Part shown: positions 26,801 through 41,800 of the stretch, piece by piece
How the letters are laid out: each line of letters starts with the position of its first letter
How positions within the stretch are numbered: position 1 is the stretch's first letter
NCBI GenBank assembly: GCA_007922305.1
Contig: ML677365.1
Coordinates: forward strand, 11,642,533 to 11,706,532
Source of the DNA: Dermatemys mawii
Taxonomy: Eukaryota; Chordata; Testudines; Dermatemydidae
DNA: 64,000 nt
Reading direction: 5' to 3'
Position numbers and translations under genes: made by a program
The notes under the pieces: model-generated
The model's database searches: none
Told to the model about the DNA's origin: nothing
Seen by the model: only the letters and a program-made list of their open reading frames with translations

Positions 26801-29800
26801 ATGTTCATTTGTCAATTAAGTTAAATTGATACTAAAAGAACATTTTTATTTGCTCTGAGAAAGCATCCTTTCCTTTCAATTGCTCAGCTTTCAGTCCCTT
26901 GGCTCTAGTGATGTCATCTCACTGGTGATTCAGTTGCTATATCATCTTCAGGCAAGGGAGGACCTGAATTTCTCATTAAAAAATGTTTAAGTAGGAGAGA
27001 GAGTTGCATGGAGAAATATTTAAGGACTTCTGGGCACATCATAAGCAAAATATGACCACAAGCCAGATTTTTCCTTCTTCTGGTCACCTTCACTCTATTT
27101 TGTGTGTATGAACAGTACAGAATTAATTTAATGAATCATAATTGGGGCCCTACCAAATTCATGGTCTCTTTTGGTCAATTTCATGGTTATGAAATTTATT
27201 TTAAAAAAATCCTATGATTTCGGCTATTTAAAAGTACAATTTCAAGGTGGTGTAATAGTAGCGGTCCTGACCCAGAAAGGAGGGGGGTGTGTGTGTGTGT
27301 GTGTAAAAGGTTATTATAGAAGGTGGTTATGATACTGCTACACTTACTTCTGCACTGCTGCTGATGACGGTACTGCCTACAGAGCTGGACAGCTGGAGAG
27401 CAGCAGTTGGTGGCCAGGAGTTCAGCTCTGAAAACACAGCCAGCATCAGCAGCACAGAAGTAAGGTGTGGTATCGCCACCCTTATTTCTGCACTGCAACC
27501 TGCAGAGTTGGGATCTGGAAAAATGGTCTGAGACTCGATAAGGACAAATGCAAAGTACTCTATATAGGAAGGAACAATCAGTTGCGTGCACACACAAAAT
27601 GGGAAATGACTGCCTAGGAAGGAGTACTGTGGAAAGAGATCAGGGGGTCATACCATGGCATGCATCTGACGAAGTGGGCATTAGCCCACAAAAGCTTATG
27701 CTCTAAAACTTTAGTTAATCTTTAAGGTGCCACAGGACTCTTTTGTCACTTCTGCAATTCCAGACTAACACGGCTACCCCTCTGATTCAGGGGGTCATAG
27801 TGGACCACAAACTAAATATGGGTCAACAGTATAATGTTACAGAAAAAGCGAACATCATTCTGGGATGTATTAGCAGGAGTGTTGTAAGCAAGACGTGAGA
27901 AGTAATTCTTCTGCTCTACTCCTCTCTGATTAGGCCTCAACTGGAGTATTGTGTCTAGTTCTGGGCTCCATGTTTCAAGATGTGGACAAGCTGGAGAGAG
28001 TCCAGAGAAGAGCAACAAAAATGAAGGGTCTAGAAAACATGATCTGTGCGGGAAGATTGGAAAAAATTGGGTTTGTTTAGTCCAGAAAAGAGAAGACTGA
28101 GCAGGGTTAAATTGTTCTTAATGTCTGAGGATAGGACAAGAAGAAATGGGCTTAAATTGCAGAAAGGAAGGTTTAGGTTGGACATTAGGAGAAACTTCCT
28201 AACTGTCTGGATGGTTAAGCACTGAAATAAATTGCCTATGGAGGTTGTGGAATCTCCATCATTGGAGACTTTTAAGAGCAGGTTAGACAAACTCCTGTCT
28301 AGATTAATTAATCTTGCCATGAATACAGGGGTTTGGATTATATGACCTCTTGAGATCTCTCTCAGTTGTATGATTCTTTGATTTAGAAAAGCTGGATATG
28401 CACAAGTTCATGGGATTGTTCTCAGTGGTGGCAGATGACAGAACAGGAGCAGCAGTCTCAAGTTTCAGTGGGGGAGGTCTAGGTTGGATATTACGAAAAA
28501 CTATTTCAGTTTGTGCAGTGTTAATTTCTCTAAGCAAATGCATTTACTTTGACTGTACATTGATGTAATGGAGAGCAGATTTAGGCCTTCAGTATTCAGG
28601 GTTGATGATTGTGTCCCTGCCTCATTCAGGTTACAGGTAGGCAAGTGTGTAGTCAATGAGACCATGGTTTGTATGCACCTTGAAGTATAATATCGAATGA
28701 TGATTTTTTTTACACATAGTCTTCCAGATTTGAGTCTGATAAAGAATGCCATATAACATTGCCATGCATATGTACAGTGGTACTTAGACCATTGAAAGAT
28801 GATTTAAAAAACAAAACAAAATTTATTTTAATTTACCACATGTTTGGAGTAAAATTTTTTTCAAAACATTGTGATTCTTCTAAATCAAAGTGAATCTCTG
28901 TCAGGAGGTACATGTTTAATTTAAGGTCTGTCTCCTATGTCAGATTCACTTTCTTTCCCCTCTGCTTAGGAGTTAAAGTTTAAATAAAGGTTGCAAACAT
29001 TTGTTATAAGGGTAAAAATATGTGGGAGAAGTATTTTGTTTGCTCCACCTCTATTACTGATTGACCATAATAAAATAACAAAATAATTTATGTGTAACAA
29101 ATAATTAATTTTTAAAATGTAGATTCTTAGACGACCTAATTTGTTTTTTCCAAGGTACAGTCTGGTTACATTTTGTGTTTTGGCTTAGGTAAGACTTTTC
29201 TGGTAACAAACGAGTGAATGTGTACTTGTGTTGTGACTGAGCAGACCTGCAAAAGGGATGGCCACACATTTTTTGCTGAATTAATGTTTGTCAGGTTACA
29301 AGGAGAAACAAGCATTGGAAAGCAGCTGAAGGAAACCAACCAGAATGGCACATACGATGTATTGTGCTGAAAATTACAGCAAACAGAAGTGTACCTAGTG
29401 TGATAAAGCATATTTGGGAATCTTTGTTGTATAAGAGCTGTTCATTTTGACACCTTATCCCTGATAGTTGTGTATAACAGAAGTTCTTCCATCCAGTCTG
29501 GTTCTATGGCATAATGCTAGCACATTACATTTTAGCTTTTGTTAAGTTAACTATAGTTATTACTTTTTATAGCAATTCTGCCATGGCAGGTCTTCAATTT
29601 ATAAACCTCTATTGTAGGTTTCATAATCTGGCTATTAAAAATAATGACCAGACTTAATCGTGATACGGAGGCTTCAGGTTGTGAGAAAACATGTCTGCAA
29701 AAATTTTGGAGAAGGGGAATAATTACTGGGTTTTGTTGCTGAAATAAAAAAGGTCTTTATCCAAGTGCAAAATATGAAGATTTAACCATGGTATATTTTT

Positions 29801-32800
29801 GCAATCAGATGAATTCCTCTTTAAAACAGGTTTTGCATTTCTTCAATCCGTGTGTGTTTACACACTTTCCCAAAATCTAATTTAATTTAATCAGTAAAGT
29901 AGTCCCAGACAGTGCTTTATTTTTATATATATATATATATAAATAATAAAAAAAATTACATGTTTTAGTTTGTGTGCATTGAAAAATATTCAACACTTTA
30001 AATTGGGATTTACATAAATGCAGTATAATAATGTCCAGTCTGACTGAATACAAAAATAGGAGTTTAGAATTAAGGTGATGTTTGCCATTTTGTTCTTCAA
30101 CACTGAGGCACAATTAGTTGTTTTTAATCTTAAAATTCCACACTGCAACTGTTAATAGCCCAGATCGATAAGGATGGAAATACTGGTCTATGTAAGACTA
30201 GCTTCTGATAGAAAATGAAGGCACAATTAGTCAAAGAAAAATTGTATGCAATCAGTCTTCAGGATGCTTATTTTTGTATCATTGTTTGCCTTGTTCATCA
30301 GAAATGTTTGGGTTTTTGTTTGCACTGAATTTTGCCTACGTCAGAGCACTTCAGATAATCTGTAGCTTCCTGTACGTTTTACCAGTGCCATGGCATTTCT
30401 TTCTTCCCAGAAAAGTGTATGTCCGTCCTATTTGGGCAAAAATCAGAGTCAGCACTACATGTTCAGAGTAGTGTTCTTAGTACTTTCTAAGAATCACTAT
30501 TGGCTAATCATTTGGGCGAGGCATTCTTTCTTCCCATCTCAGGAGTAGGCCACATTCACTATCCAAACAGACAGGATGTTGGCCAGAACTAAGAATTGTG
30601 AAATTAAAAAGCTTGGATCACAACTCTGTCTGCTACCAAGGTGACCTCAATGTGCCTCATCTCTGCACTCTGTAAGTGAGTGTCCGAGTATTATTCCTGA
30701 TGGTATTCTGCACCAAACAATTATGCACACAGTATTTTAAAACTCTGCAAATTTTGTCAAATAAATGTGGAGGCTTTAGCATGGCATTGGGGAGCACAGG
30801 CCACTGGCTGCATAGGGGTGGGAGATCACTGTGTAGCTTCTGTACTAAACACAGACTCAGCGGTGAGGCAGCACCCAACCTCACATAGCACCAGGACATG
30901 GTCTGCCCCAGAAATATCCCAGGGTCTTGCCCCTCTGTGGAGGCAGGCAGGCTCAACAAGGCAGGATCCAAGTGTGGAGGGGTGTAATGTGGGGGGATGC
31001 AGGTGTGGTTTGAGAGGATTCTGTGTGGGGCAATCTGAGTGCGGGCAGCTCAGTGGGGGATATGGGTGCAAGAGGGGAACTGGATTCACAGGAGCTTGTT
31101 GGGGAAGTTCGGGGTGCAACAGTAACAAGATTCTGCATGGGAGGTCCTGGTGAATATGGTTGGGGCTCAACGGGGGGGTAGGTCTGGGTATGGAAGGGCT
31201 CAGTGGGAGGTCCAGATGCTGGGGGAGGTGGGGCTCAGTGGGGTGGGGATCCAGGTGCAACTGGTTGGGGCTCAGTGGGATGAAGATCGGGTACAGGTGG
31301 CTCGTCAGACTAGTCCAGGTGGGGGGTACAGGGGAGTAAGGCTCAGCAGGAGAACCTGGGCCTGAGGGGGGTCTGAGTGGATGAGGGAGCAGCTCCCTGT
31401 ACACGGATCCCTCTCCCTGCAGCTGAGGAGCAATGGGCGAAGGGAGCGGGAGAGGAGTTTGCAGAGCTTTTTGCAGCTTGGGGGTGAAATCTTGGGTGAG
31501 TCAGACACAGCCCCGATGCCAGGGAAGGGAAGAGGAAGTCCTGTCCTCCCTAATCTAGCTGTGACTAGCAGCTGAGCCCAGTGCAAGGCAGAAGCCACCA
31601 GTTGTGTCTTCCCCAGTCCCACCTCTTGCCCCACAGTGTTTTGCCTCTCTGCTGGCTGCTCTGGGGACCCAAAGCATATTGCTTGGCAGGGTCAAATGAC
31701 CGCTCTTGTGGCTTCCCTCTCAAAGTCTTTTTCTGCAGGGAAGCAAACAAATCTCCAGGGGACATAAATTCTGTGCATGTGCAGTGACACAGAATTCCCT
31801 CAGGAATAAAGTACTTGCATTTATATCCTTTCATCAAAGGATTTTGAAGTGCTTTACAAGCATTAATGAATTAAACATCAAGCTTAAACATCGAGCTCGG
31901 GCTGGGGGAGCACTGCGAGTGGCCCTGCGCTCCTGCCCCGGGGGCGCCGGGCCGGAAGCATGGTAAGTAAGTTGAGAGAGGGGCTTAGGTAGTGTGGTCC
32001 CGGGGTGGTGGTGGTTAGGGTGGGGTGTGTGTCTCCGGAGGAGGTGATTAGGGGACAAGGAATGGGGGGCGGGAATTGGATGGGTCAGGGGTTCTTGGGG
32101 TGTGGGGGGACAGGAAGTGCGATGGGGGCGGGGTCAGGCTGTTTGGAGAGCCACAGCCTTCCCTACCCGGCCCGCCACACAATTTTGAGACCGTCGGACC
32201 AAAAAGTTTTCCCATCCCTGATGTAGAGGGTAGTAGCTTACCATGTCAGAGGGTGGCAGCTGACCAAGTCACAGGGGCAATACGTAACTTGTTTGTATTG
32301 GTGTATAAAATGGAGTCTCAGAGGAATGTCTTTGGCTGGTCTGGGGGGGCAGTGAAAAGTCCCGCTGCTGACTTAGTTGGCCCATTGTGATGGGTATATA
32401 TGTGGTCCTGTAGACTCAAAGGGGTACTAGGACCTGTGCTTCATTAAGAATACACCTGGCTGGCTGCTTTCACTATTGAACGGGTCTGTGGTTCAATCGG
32501 AACCTGCTTTATAGGCTGTCTGGCCAGAGCCAGTGCAGCACACGGAACATATGATGACAGAAGTATTATAAGATGTGAAGTTTCTTGAAAACAAACTCTA
32601 CTCTGTGGTGTGTAAGGTAAACTAGTGCAACACACATACTAAAACTTTCTTTAGCATCTCTGAAAGAAACATTGTTGATCAAAAATCTAAAATATCCAAC
32701 TGACATATAACTGGTTCAGGCAAATTTTACCTCTAGATTTGTTTAATCTAAAACACATGTACTTTTAGATGACACCTCTTTTAATATTTTATTAGGTTTA

Positions 32801-35800
32801 AAATGGAGTGAACTTTGAGTGTGTTTCTTCAAAACTGAAAAATAAAAAATGCTAAACATAAGGAGCCTCATTGACCAAATAGCTGTCGTTTTGCTCAAAT
32901 TCCATTTTAATGAATGTCCAGAATTTCAGGAATCTAAAAATATCTAGTATTCTAATTTTAAGTGAAAATTACCATTTTATTATCAAATATTTTGATTTTT
33001 GCCATGGATTAAATTTATGGTAGAGCCATTATGACATTGTCAAATAAGGAACTCTACTGAAAAGATTTCATTCAGCTTTTGGAAGTAGCAAAGCTTAAGT
33101 GGCATCTGGTGTAAGTGTACACATTTTACTGACTGTTGCTAATAAAAGGAAGTATTTAATATCCTTGTCAGGTCCACAACATTGGTATTTCTTATAATAT
33201 AAACACGGGGTTATGATGATGAAAATAATAACAAAATACCTACCTTTTGAGTTCATTACCTAGAACCGTTGGACAGCTACATTTCCCTCTGCTTCCAGAT
33301 GAGATCCTGATCTTCCCTGTGTTGGGGTTTGGAGGGTGGCCTGTTAGATAAATGTGATCTCTGTTAATGTCAGCTGTTAGACTAGTGGGCTGAATGACTC
33401 ATTTAGAGTGGAAGATATTAAAAAGGCGGCCCTGTTTTGGATATTAGTTTACGGTGTTTTCTCTTGAATCGGTGGTTTTCAGCCTGCAGTCCATGGGCCA
33501 CTAGTGGCCCAATCAGCACACAGTTGTGACCCATGTGACATCCTCAGGGCCATACAAGTAGTATTGGATGTGGCCCACAATGGTTAATAGGTTGAGAGCC
33601 CCTGATCCAACCTTATTACTTCCAATTTATGCCTTGTTGTGTGGTCCTAACAATTCCTATCCATTCTTCCTGTATACAGCTATTTTAAGGGTTATACATT
33701 TCCACTCATGTTTGTTCCTGACAGTCTGTTAGCTATAAATAGCTTTCTTAATCTTAAATCATTCCTGCTAACCTTGTTATAATTCTGTTGTTGTTGCTGT
33801 TCTCTAAATTCCTTCCGGCTTTTCAATAGCTTTAGATATTGTGTCCAGAATATATGCCATATTCTAGATGTGGTTTCATCAGAACTATTACCCTCTTAGT
33901 CTGTAACATCATGTTCTTATATATGCAGCCCAAAATTACTTTGGTTTTCTTCCTTTCTCAATCTCATTGGAAAAGCAAGCTCATTTATTATCTAGATCTT
34001 CTGGATATTGCTGCTTCTGAAGTCTTTCCTGTATGCTGAATATCAATTTTGGGTGATTTTTCTCCCAGATGTATGGGTAGTTTCAGTTCAGACAAATACC
34101 TCTTAGTTTTTCTGTCCATATTTCTAACCTCTGTAAATTCCTTTTTCATCTCTTCCACTGTTCATTTTGCCTCCAAATTTAATAATATCTACAAATTTAA
34201 TTTGGATCACTGCTTTAACTTAAAAACACCAATGAAAATGTCGAATAATTCCTTCTGCAATTCACCAGATAAAAGGTCTGTAATTTAGAACAAAAGGTTT
34301 AATTATTTAATAATAATGCTTTTCTTAAAACTGTTAACCCTGAAGAAAAACAGGACAAAGTTGGTTTGTGTTCCCTTGGGGCCACCACACCACCACTGTC
34401 ACAAATACTATCACTGTAAAGCAGGAATGCTGCTTACAGTACAGGCTCAGAAAAGCCAACTGTTGATAAAAACTTCAAATCAGAGGCACAAAAATCTCTT
34501 GTAATGTAAATATTTAGATTTCCTTCTATGTAAAATGGAGACAGTTTTGAATTTGATGTCATAAGGCTATATTTTAAACTTTTGTGTAGTGTGGTCAGTC
34601 AAAGAATTAATTGTGAGTTTAATTTTTGGAGCTGGATCTAGGTATTCCTTTCAGTTTTGGAAATCCTATTTGTTCAACTGGACTGAAACTATTCATCATG
34701 AAGTTTTAGAAGTTTTCAATATTTTTTTTTTTTGTTGGAATGTAGTATTTCTTTTTCAAAAAATCTCAATTTAGAGGTCTTGGATTTTGCTACAGTGTTC
34801 CTTAAAATTTTTTATCACAAGTGTTATTGAATTATTAAAACCATATTTAAAATTTCAATAACCTTTTCAATAAATGGAAAGAACTTGAATTCTTTTTTCA
34901 GTGTTTTTTCAGTGTTTTTTCATTCCATGATTGTACAGTTTTCTTGGGAAGTGAGTAAAAGAATAATCTCACTCCATTTTTGGTGTTCCTTTGCTATCAT
35001 ATAGGAAGCATTTTTTTTGCAACTATTAAACATAGCTGTTGAGCACTGAAATGTGTTCTTGACCATATACTTTCAATATATTTTCCAGTAGATGAATAGA
35101 AGAAGCCTATCTCTTCCCCTCCCCTTCCACTCCTTCCCCACAACATAGATTCTGAATTAAGAACTCAGCCAGACCCTTTTTGGTTTGACTTCTGTTTGTG
35201 GGTGCAAAACTGTCTTACTGGTCTGGTACAAGCTATAGGTTCCTTTATCTGATCAGTGTATCCCATTCATGAAAACAGCTGTCTTGCATGGTCTGCAACT
35301 TCATATATGGTAAATGGGCAGCTGCATAGGCACGTATCATTATTAGAAGGCTCCAAAAATAGCTGTAAAGGTGAACAAAAATTGCAGTGGAAAGAAAGGA
35401 AGAGTGAAAATTGACGTGCCACAGGGAGAAATGCACAAAGAAACAGAAGAGTAGAAATGAAAAAAATAAATTGTTACATAAAATGGAATGAAATAAACAA
35501 ATGGAAAAAAATCCCAGACAAACAAAAAAACCCAAAACCCCAACATGGAGAGGAACAAATTCCATCAGAGAAACGTTAACTTTAATTTGTAACATAGTGT
35601 AGCAGAGCAATGGCTAGCAATAAAAATATACTTGGCCCTCAGTCTTTAATACACTTTTTTTCCATGCAGTCTTTGCATGGCACATTTAATTAGCTATGCA
35701 TACTGGTGGCTAGTCACTGGTAAGATTGAAATTTATCTTCTTGGAGAGATGAGTAGGCAGCATTCATTAGCAAAGTTATCTCTGATGGATGTCTTAGTTT

Positions 35801-38800
35801 GCATAGCAATTGCTTTCCTTTGTTTCTCAGTTTAATGAACTTGTTTTAAAAACAAACTTCCCTTGAAAAACAAAACAATTGAAATAAAGCAAAAATGTTA
35901 CAGGAAATCCAATCCTTTAAAAAAAAAAATGTACTGGAAGTTTCTCAAAACCCAAAAACTTACCAGGTTCTCCCTCCCTAATTTTCCAGTTTATTCAACC
36001 ACTCTGTACATAATAATAAAAGTGCTTTGGGTTCCTCATAATTGTACAATAGTTGAGTTTTTCTAATCTGTCTCAAAGGTGGTGGTGTAGAAGAGGCCTA
36101 GGATCTCAAATATTGAATATTAATCAAAGCAGCTCAGTTTTGTTCTTTCTCTTTTCTGTAGAAGGGTATCTGAAGAATTTTTACAAATTTTATCTTGGAA
36201 ATTAGTTTATTCATTATGTTTAATTTTAGGAAATGGTGCTCTTGCAGAACATTCTGAAAATGTGCATATTTCAGGAGTGTCAACTGGTAAGTCATTTTTT
36301 GTAATGTTTAAATTTCATGCATGATTTAATGGTAAATATTGAAAGCCACCTGGTATCTTAAGAAGAGATATTTGGCTATTAAAATTATTACTGCCTTTTG
36401 CAGCATGTAATAAGGAATGAAGCAACTGGAACATGAAAAAATTCTCATAAGATAAAATTGATACCTGCATGCTCATGAACAGATTGTGCTTTTCTAAGTG
36501 GACTGCTTAATTATTTTTCCATACAAACATTGAACTAAGAGAAAAGTTGATTTAAGTTGAATTGATATTTTCTTTCCACAGCAAAGTTTTGTGAAATGAA
36601 ATTTACTGAAATGTAATTTTGGACACTCTTGCTATCAAAGAATAACAAATTCAGAAGTTATACATTTTGCTTGATTAGATTGACACAGTACCTGAAACTA
36701 CTATTCACTTGACTGCAGTTTCTTTAGTAAAAAAAAGAAAATTTCATGAGCTGCAAATTTCTTCTGAGGACCTGATAGATGCTGGTATAATACAGACCAT
36801 AGTGTGGACAAGCGGTGCTAAGGGGTTGCTACACTCCTTTGCCAATGTACCATACCACAGTCTTTCCTGCAGCCTTCTAATTATTGTAGCTTTTGAGTCT
36901 TTTCTGAGGAGTAACTAACATTTGTGCTGAACTATGTGTTCGTGGGGTGGACAAATGTCCCCGAAGGAGTAGGTGACACTCAATCTTCACTTGTAACTTC
37001 AGTCTCTATGAGATAAAAGGCTAGTAGATTGAAATGCTGTCAGGTGGGTTGAGGGCAGAGTTTTGAACGGCTTATACATTCATAATTAGGATATTGGTAC
37101 TCTACAGAATTAAGCCACTGGTAAACATGCAGATGAGAGAGCCTACATGTAAGGACCAGTAGTGCAAATTGGCTGTTCAGGGTGCAGTTTTACCTTGCAA
37201 TCATTGTTTCACTGTACTGCACAGTTTCCAGTACAGTGCCTTCTTGGTATCTATCCCACACTTTCTTCCCAAAGCAGTGGTGTTGCCGTGTATGCACACT
37301 CTGCCCCCTTTGAGGTGGAGTGGGGTTGTGGTGGCATCGTTGTTACAGTCTGCCAGACTGTCCTGAGACTCAAAACAATGCAGCTCAGTGGTCAGAGTGG
37401 CTGACCTTGGGTTCAGGGCTACATGGCCTAGTTGCAGAGTCAATATAGCAGCCCTGGGGTGCAGAGCTGCATGGCACAGTGGCCAGAGTCAGGGGCTGCC
37501 ACCAGCTGTCTGTGGCGAGTACATTCATCACCCAGTCAGCAGAGTTCCGACCACAACACAAAAGACTTCATACAGATGGGAGATACCATTCACTCTGCCT
37601 CCCTGGGCCACTTCCTTCTGTGGTTGCAGAAGCTGTTGTCTGGGCCCCTGGGTTTCCTGAAACCGTCTAGCTCTCTGAAGATTGCCCTCCTGCTGGTCGA
37701 CTATAGGTAGCAGGTCTCTGGTCTGGCCCCTGAGATTTTTGGTTCCCGCTGTCAAAGCTGTAGCTGCTCCTGGCCTGGAGCCTCCACCAAGCATGCTTCC
37801 TCATTGGTGGCCAGCCCAGACTGAGCTGAGCTGCTCTCCTTTATACTAACACAGCAGTTGGAACATACACAGGAGGATCTGAGGGATGGGACTTTCTCTG
37901 CCCATAGAGCAGGATTAAACCTTTGTCGCCTAGTGTGGGGTATGCACATCCCATCACAAGTGGCTTATGTGAGACTTCAAAAAGCATTCTTAGAGCCTAG
38001 TAAAGTTCAGGGTGAAGAGATCTAGGTCCTATAATCTCATGGGAAAACTCCCATTAGTTCCTGGGAACCAGTGCCTTTTCCAAGTTGTCCTTTGAGAATG
38101 GAGGCCAGGATATAAATTCAGCTCTTGCTCAGAGAAAGGTTTACAATATTAAAAAACCCTATCCTTGGTGGATTGTGGGGTTTTGGTTTTGTTTTACTGC
38201 GATATAGTGTGGTGATTAAATTTCTCTTTTTATATGAAGATACACTTTTCCTTAGGTAAGTTTCTGAGCAGTTAACACTCTCCGTCATATACTTTTATTT
38301 TATTTCCATTTTTTGTCAGGTTATGACTTGTCAAGTTCAAATTACAGTAGATCTTTGCTTCCTCGTGCTGCTGCATCAGCATTTTCTCAGAATTGGTATG
38401 CAAAGTAGTAAAGTGCCATGCATGTTTATGGCATTGTATAAATAATAAATAGCATAGATGTTTACAGCCCTTGTATTTAGTCATTGTTGAAAATGGGGTG
38501 GACCAAGTCTCTCACAAAAAGTCTGAAATCTCATGCTACAATTTTTTGTGAACTTCCTCGATTTCTTCTCCTGGACCTCATCCATTTTTTCCTTGTGACA
38601 ACCTGCATCATGTGTCACAATTCAGGGAGAGAGAGCATCTGCTGCTAACCCTTTTCATGTGTGGATGCGTAGAAAGTGGTGGAGTCTTGGGTCAGTCCCC
38701 TAATAATCTGACCAGCACTGCTGAGCCAATGTAGAGAGTGACCTGAGCTGTGCTAGGAAAAGGGAAAAATACATCTGTCCCCATGGTGTTAGGGCAGACT

Positions 38801-41800
38801 GCAAGGGTATGTCTACACTGCAGTTAAAAACGTTTGGCTGGCTTGTGCCAGCTGACTTGGGCTTAGCTTAAGTGGCTGTCTAATTGTGGTGTAGATGTTT
38901 TTGGGCTTGGGCTGGAGCGTGGTCTATAGGACTCTTTGAGATGGGAGGGTCCCAGAGCTTGGGCTGAATGCTGAGCCTGAACATCTACCCCACAATTAGA
39001 CAGTCCAAGCCAGCTGACATGGGCCAGCCATGGGTGTTTAATTGCAGCATAGACATACCCAATAGGCCGCAAGCCACTGAGGAGTAAGACAGCAATATGG
39101 TTCTTAATTTTTGTAAATGTCAGTTTCCAAATATAAGTATATTCCCAGCTGGAAACAATAAATAGTTTAATTTATCTGTTACCTGTTAGAGTGAAATGGC
39201 TGTCTTGACTTGTCTGTAGACTTCTGATGCTGCTATTCTAAAACTACATTATTAAAGTGTGGCTTAGTAGCATAAAATACCATGATCGCTGGTGTTTTTG
39301 TTCATAACAGGTTATGTATGTCAGACTAGCATTTGCTCCTTAATATAAATGAGCATAACTTCTTCAGCATATCATTAAAAGACAGAATCATATTGTCTGT
39401 GTTCTTATATGAGTAGTTTTTTGTGTGTCAGCATCCATTAGTGTAAGTAGTGTTTGGACCTTCAAAAATATGCAGGTTGGGTGGGGGAGAAGTGCCAGTT
39501 TGGAGTTATTCAAGGGGGCATTTCTTCAGTAAATAACACCTTTGGTAAATAAGTACTTAATAAAAAAGGCAGGAGTATTTTTTTTTCAGTATTTCAACTT
39601 GTTCATGTGCTGCATTTGAAAATGTATTTTGTACAATATAGTTAATATAGCTATCTTATTCCCTGAGTAATGACTCAGTTCCCCCTCACTCTGTTATTTG
39701 TATGAGTCATTCACATGGCAACATGGGAGAGAAATATATTTTTAAAATGATAAATGTCATTATAGAAGCACACAAATAGGCAAGGTGTAGATGTAGTCCC
39801 TACAAAATTCCCTACAATTTTTTTAAATTGTCTAGATTGCAAGATGATATTGGTGACCCTTTTCAGACCCATCTTTATTGTGTAACTGAATTTACTAAAT
39901 TGGTATTACAAAACCTAATAAATATTTTCAACTTGTACAGTTTTAACACCTCTCTGTATTGGTGGTTTTTAAAAAAATTTTTTTTTTAAATCGTCCTGTG
40001 TGCCATGTTCATAAACATTGTTTGAGAACATTGTCAGTTTTGCACAGCGGGTAAGTAGTGTTTTAGCTGTCTCCTCCAGCATTTCAGCTGAAGTTTTTTC
40101 AGCCTCTTCTGGAGGCTGGTAAATATTCTCCTAAAAATACTCTTCTGGCTCCTTTACCCCTTTAACGATGCTATCAAATCTGAGTCAGCAATTTCTGATG
40201 ATTAAACCTCCCCCCAACCCCCCTCCCAAAAAAAAAAAAAGAAAATGCAGGGGAAGGCTGAAATCTCCTTATGAACTTTACCACAAACTTGGTAGTTTGT
40301 TCTGTTTTTACTGTAAAACACTTGAAATCCCTTCACATTTCTTACTCAGTTGCATCCATAGCCTTATCGCGTCTGATATAATGCAAACATATTTGATCTT
40401 CTCCTGGTTCACATTTATAACTAATTCTTTCTTTTATCTTTTTAACTAAACTTCTATTATTATAAAGATAAATCTATAATTGGATATCCCTTGCTCTTGT
40501 GAAATCTGTTTTCCCTGAAATGTTGCTCATTGTTGCATCAGGTAACTTTACTTCTCTAGTTCTTGCTAGGTAAGTTTAGCTTTGTTTTCTTTACTATTTT
40601 GGTATTGATTCTTGCAAAACGAATTTATTATTTTTTCAGGAACTTTTTCTTTGCTTCTCTTCGTTCACCACAGGCACTCTACTAATGGTTTAAAGTCATG
40701 TTTCCCAACCTGCGAAGATGGTAGACTTCTACAGATTTGCGGGGGAGAGCATGGAGCAGAGGATAGTAGCTGTGGAAATAGGGAAAGCTGCTTGACTTTA
40801 TAATATGTACTTAGAGCTAGCCATAGCAGTAGTCCATAGGGATGCAGTCTGTGGCAGCAGCCTGTCATATCCAGCTTGTCTTACAGCAAATTACTTTGCT
40901 CATCAGAGCACATTGTGGCCTGTGAGGTACTTTGAATCTAAGCAGCAGGTAGCCTTATATCTACAAGAAGGAGGGGAAAAAACAGAAGATAAATGACAGG
41001 AAAAATGAAAGGTGGTAGCAAAGGTACTGGAGAAGGGGAGAGGCGGATGTGGAGGACAGCCATCCACTAATGCATTTTAAGGAAGAGAAACACAAAAATG
41101 ATGGGAACCATTGGTATAAGGGAACCTGAAAAAAGCTATCCAACTTCTTTGGCAGTGTATCGACACCTGCGAGGGACAAGTGGAATCGCATCCACTTACA
41201 TATATTTTATAATATATTGCACCCTCTAACCATGATCTAATACAGTTGCCATTGCCTTTCCTTTTTCTTGTCCTGTATCTTGCTCTGCTAATTCCCTCTT
41301 GCTGTTTTTTTCTTAATTCACACTAATGTCCAGAAAGCTGGTTCCTTGTTCTGTAATCCTAAATCCTTGGTTTTTACCATCCTTTAAATCTCACAGTCAC
41401 TTAAAGGGCAGTGTCAACCTGAAAATTTGCATTTGTATGAAACCTTTGTATCCAATATAGTTACAAATAACATCTGAAGTCATCTAAAACAGAAAAGCTG
41501 GTAGTGAAAGAAATATTTCCCTCTATCAATTTATTTTCTGCACTGTGTACTAAGTTTAACTCTTTAGTTGATTCAGTTACATGTCTGACTTCATGTGGCT
41601 GTGAATGTGTGAATGAGAGTGAAGAGGTATTCAGGGCTTGTCTACATCTGGAGTTATTCAGTAACAGTTGTTTCTTTTAAAATTCACACTCTGCCTTAAT
41701 CCAAATTAACTATGAAGTATGGGCAAGTGAAGTCATGCTCTTCCACAGGTCCTGCTCTGGGGTAACTATCAGTAGCAGCAGTCATACAGTATACACTGAA

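Larger units (their letters stand above)
2866..36229 (+). other. LRP12 intron 1 (33.4 kb)
   Basis: GT-AG intron from GTAGGT to TTTTAG, made of AT-rich unique sequence plus the repeats listed separately. I see no gene, RNA or confident element in 3130-3930, 4975-6380, 8500-10040, 10280-11335, 12700-13590, 13863-14700, 15640-16120, 18560-19940, 20160-21065, 21360-22300, 25200-27140, 28510-30690, 32230-33470 and 34300-36229. Open frames in these stretches are short, lack recognisable motifs and overlap one another. Within it, 3103-3118 is a run of 16 C. Confidence 0.85.

Noticed and set aside
30826..31404. 192-codon frame on the - strand, proline-rich
   Set aside because: It reads through a degenerate G-rich tandem array inside a hAT-like element; the protein is just the repeat translated.
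37380..37420. tRNA-like A and B box text (AGCTCAGTGGTCAGAG, GGGTTCAGGGC)
   Set aside because: The B box is imperfect, spacing and cloverleaf pairing fail, and the block looks LTR-like.
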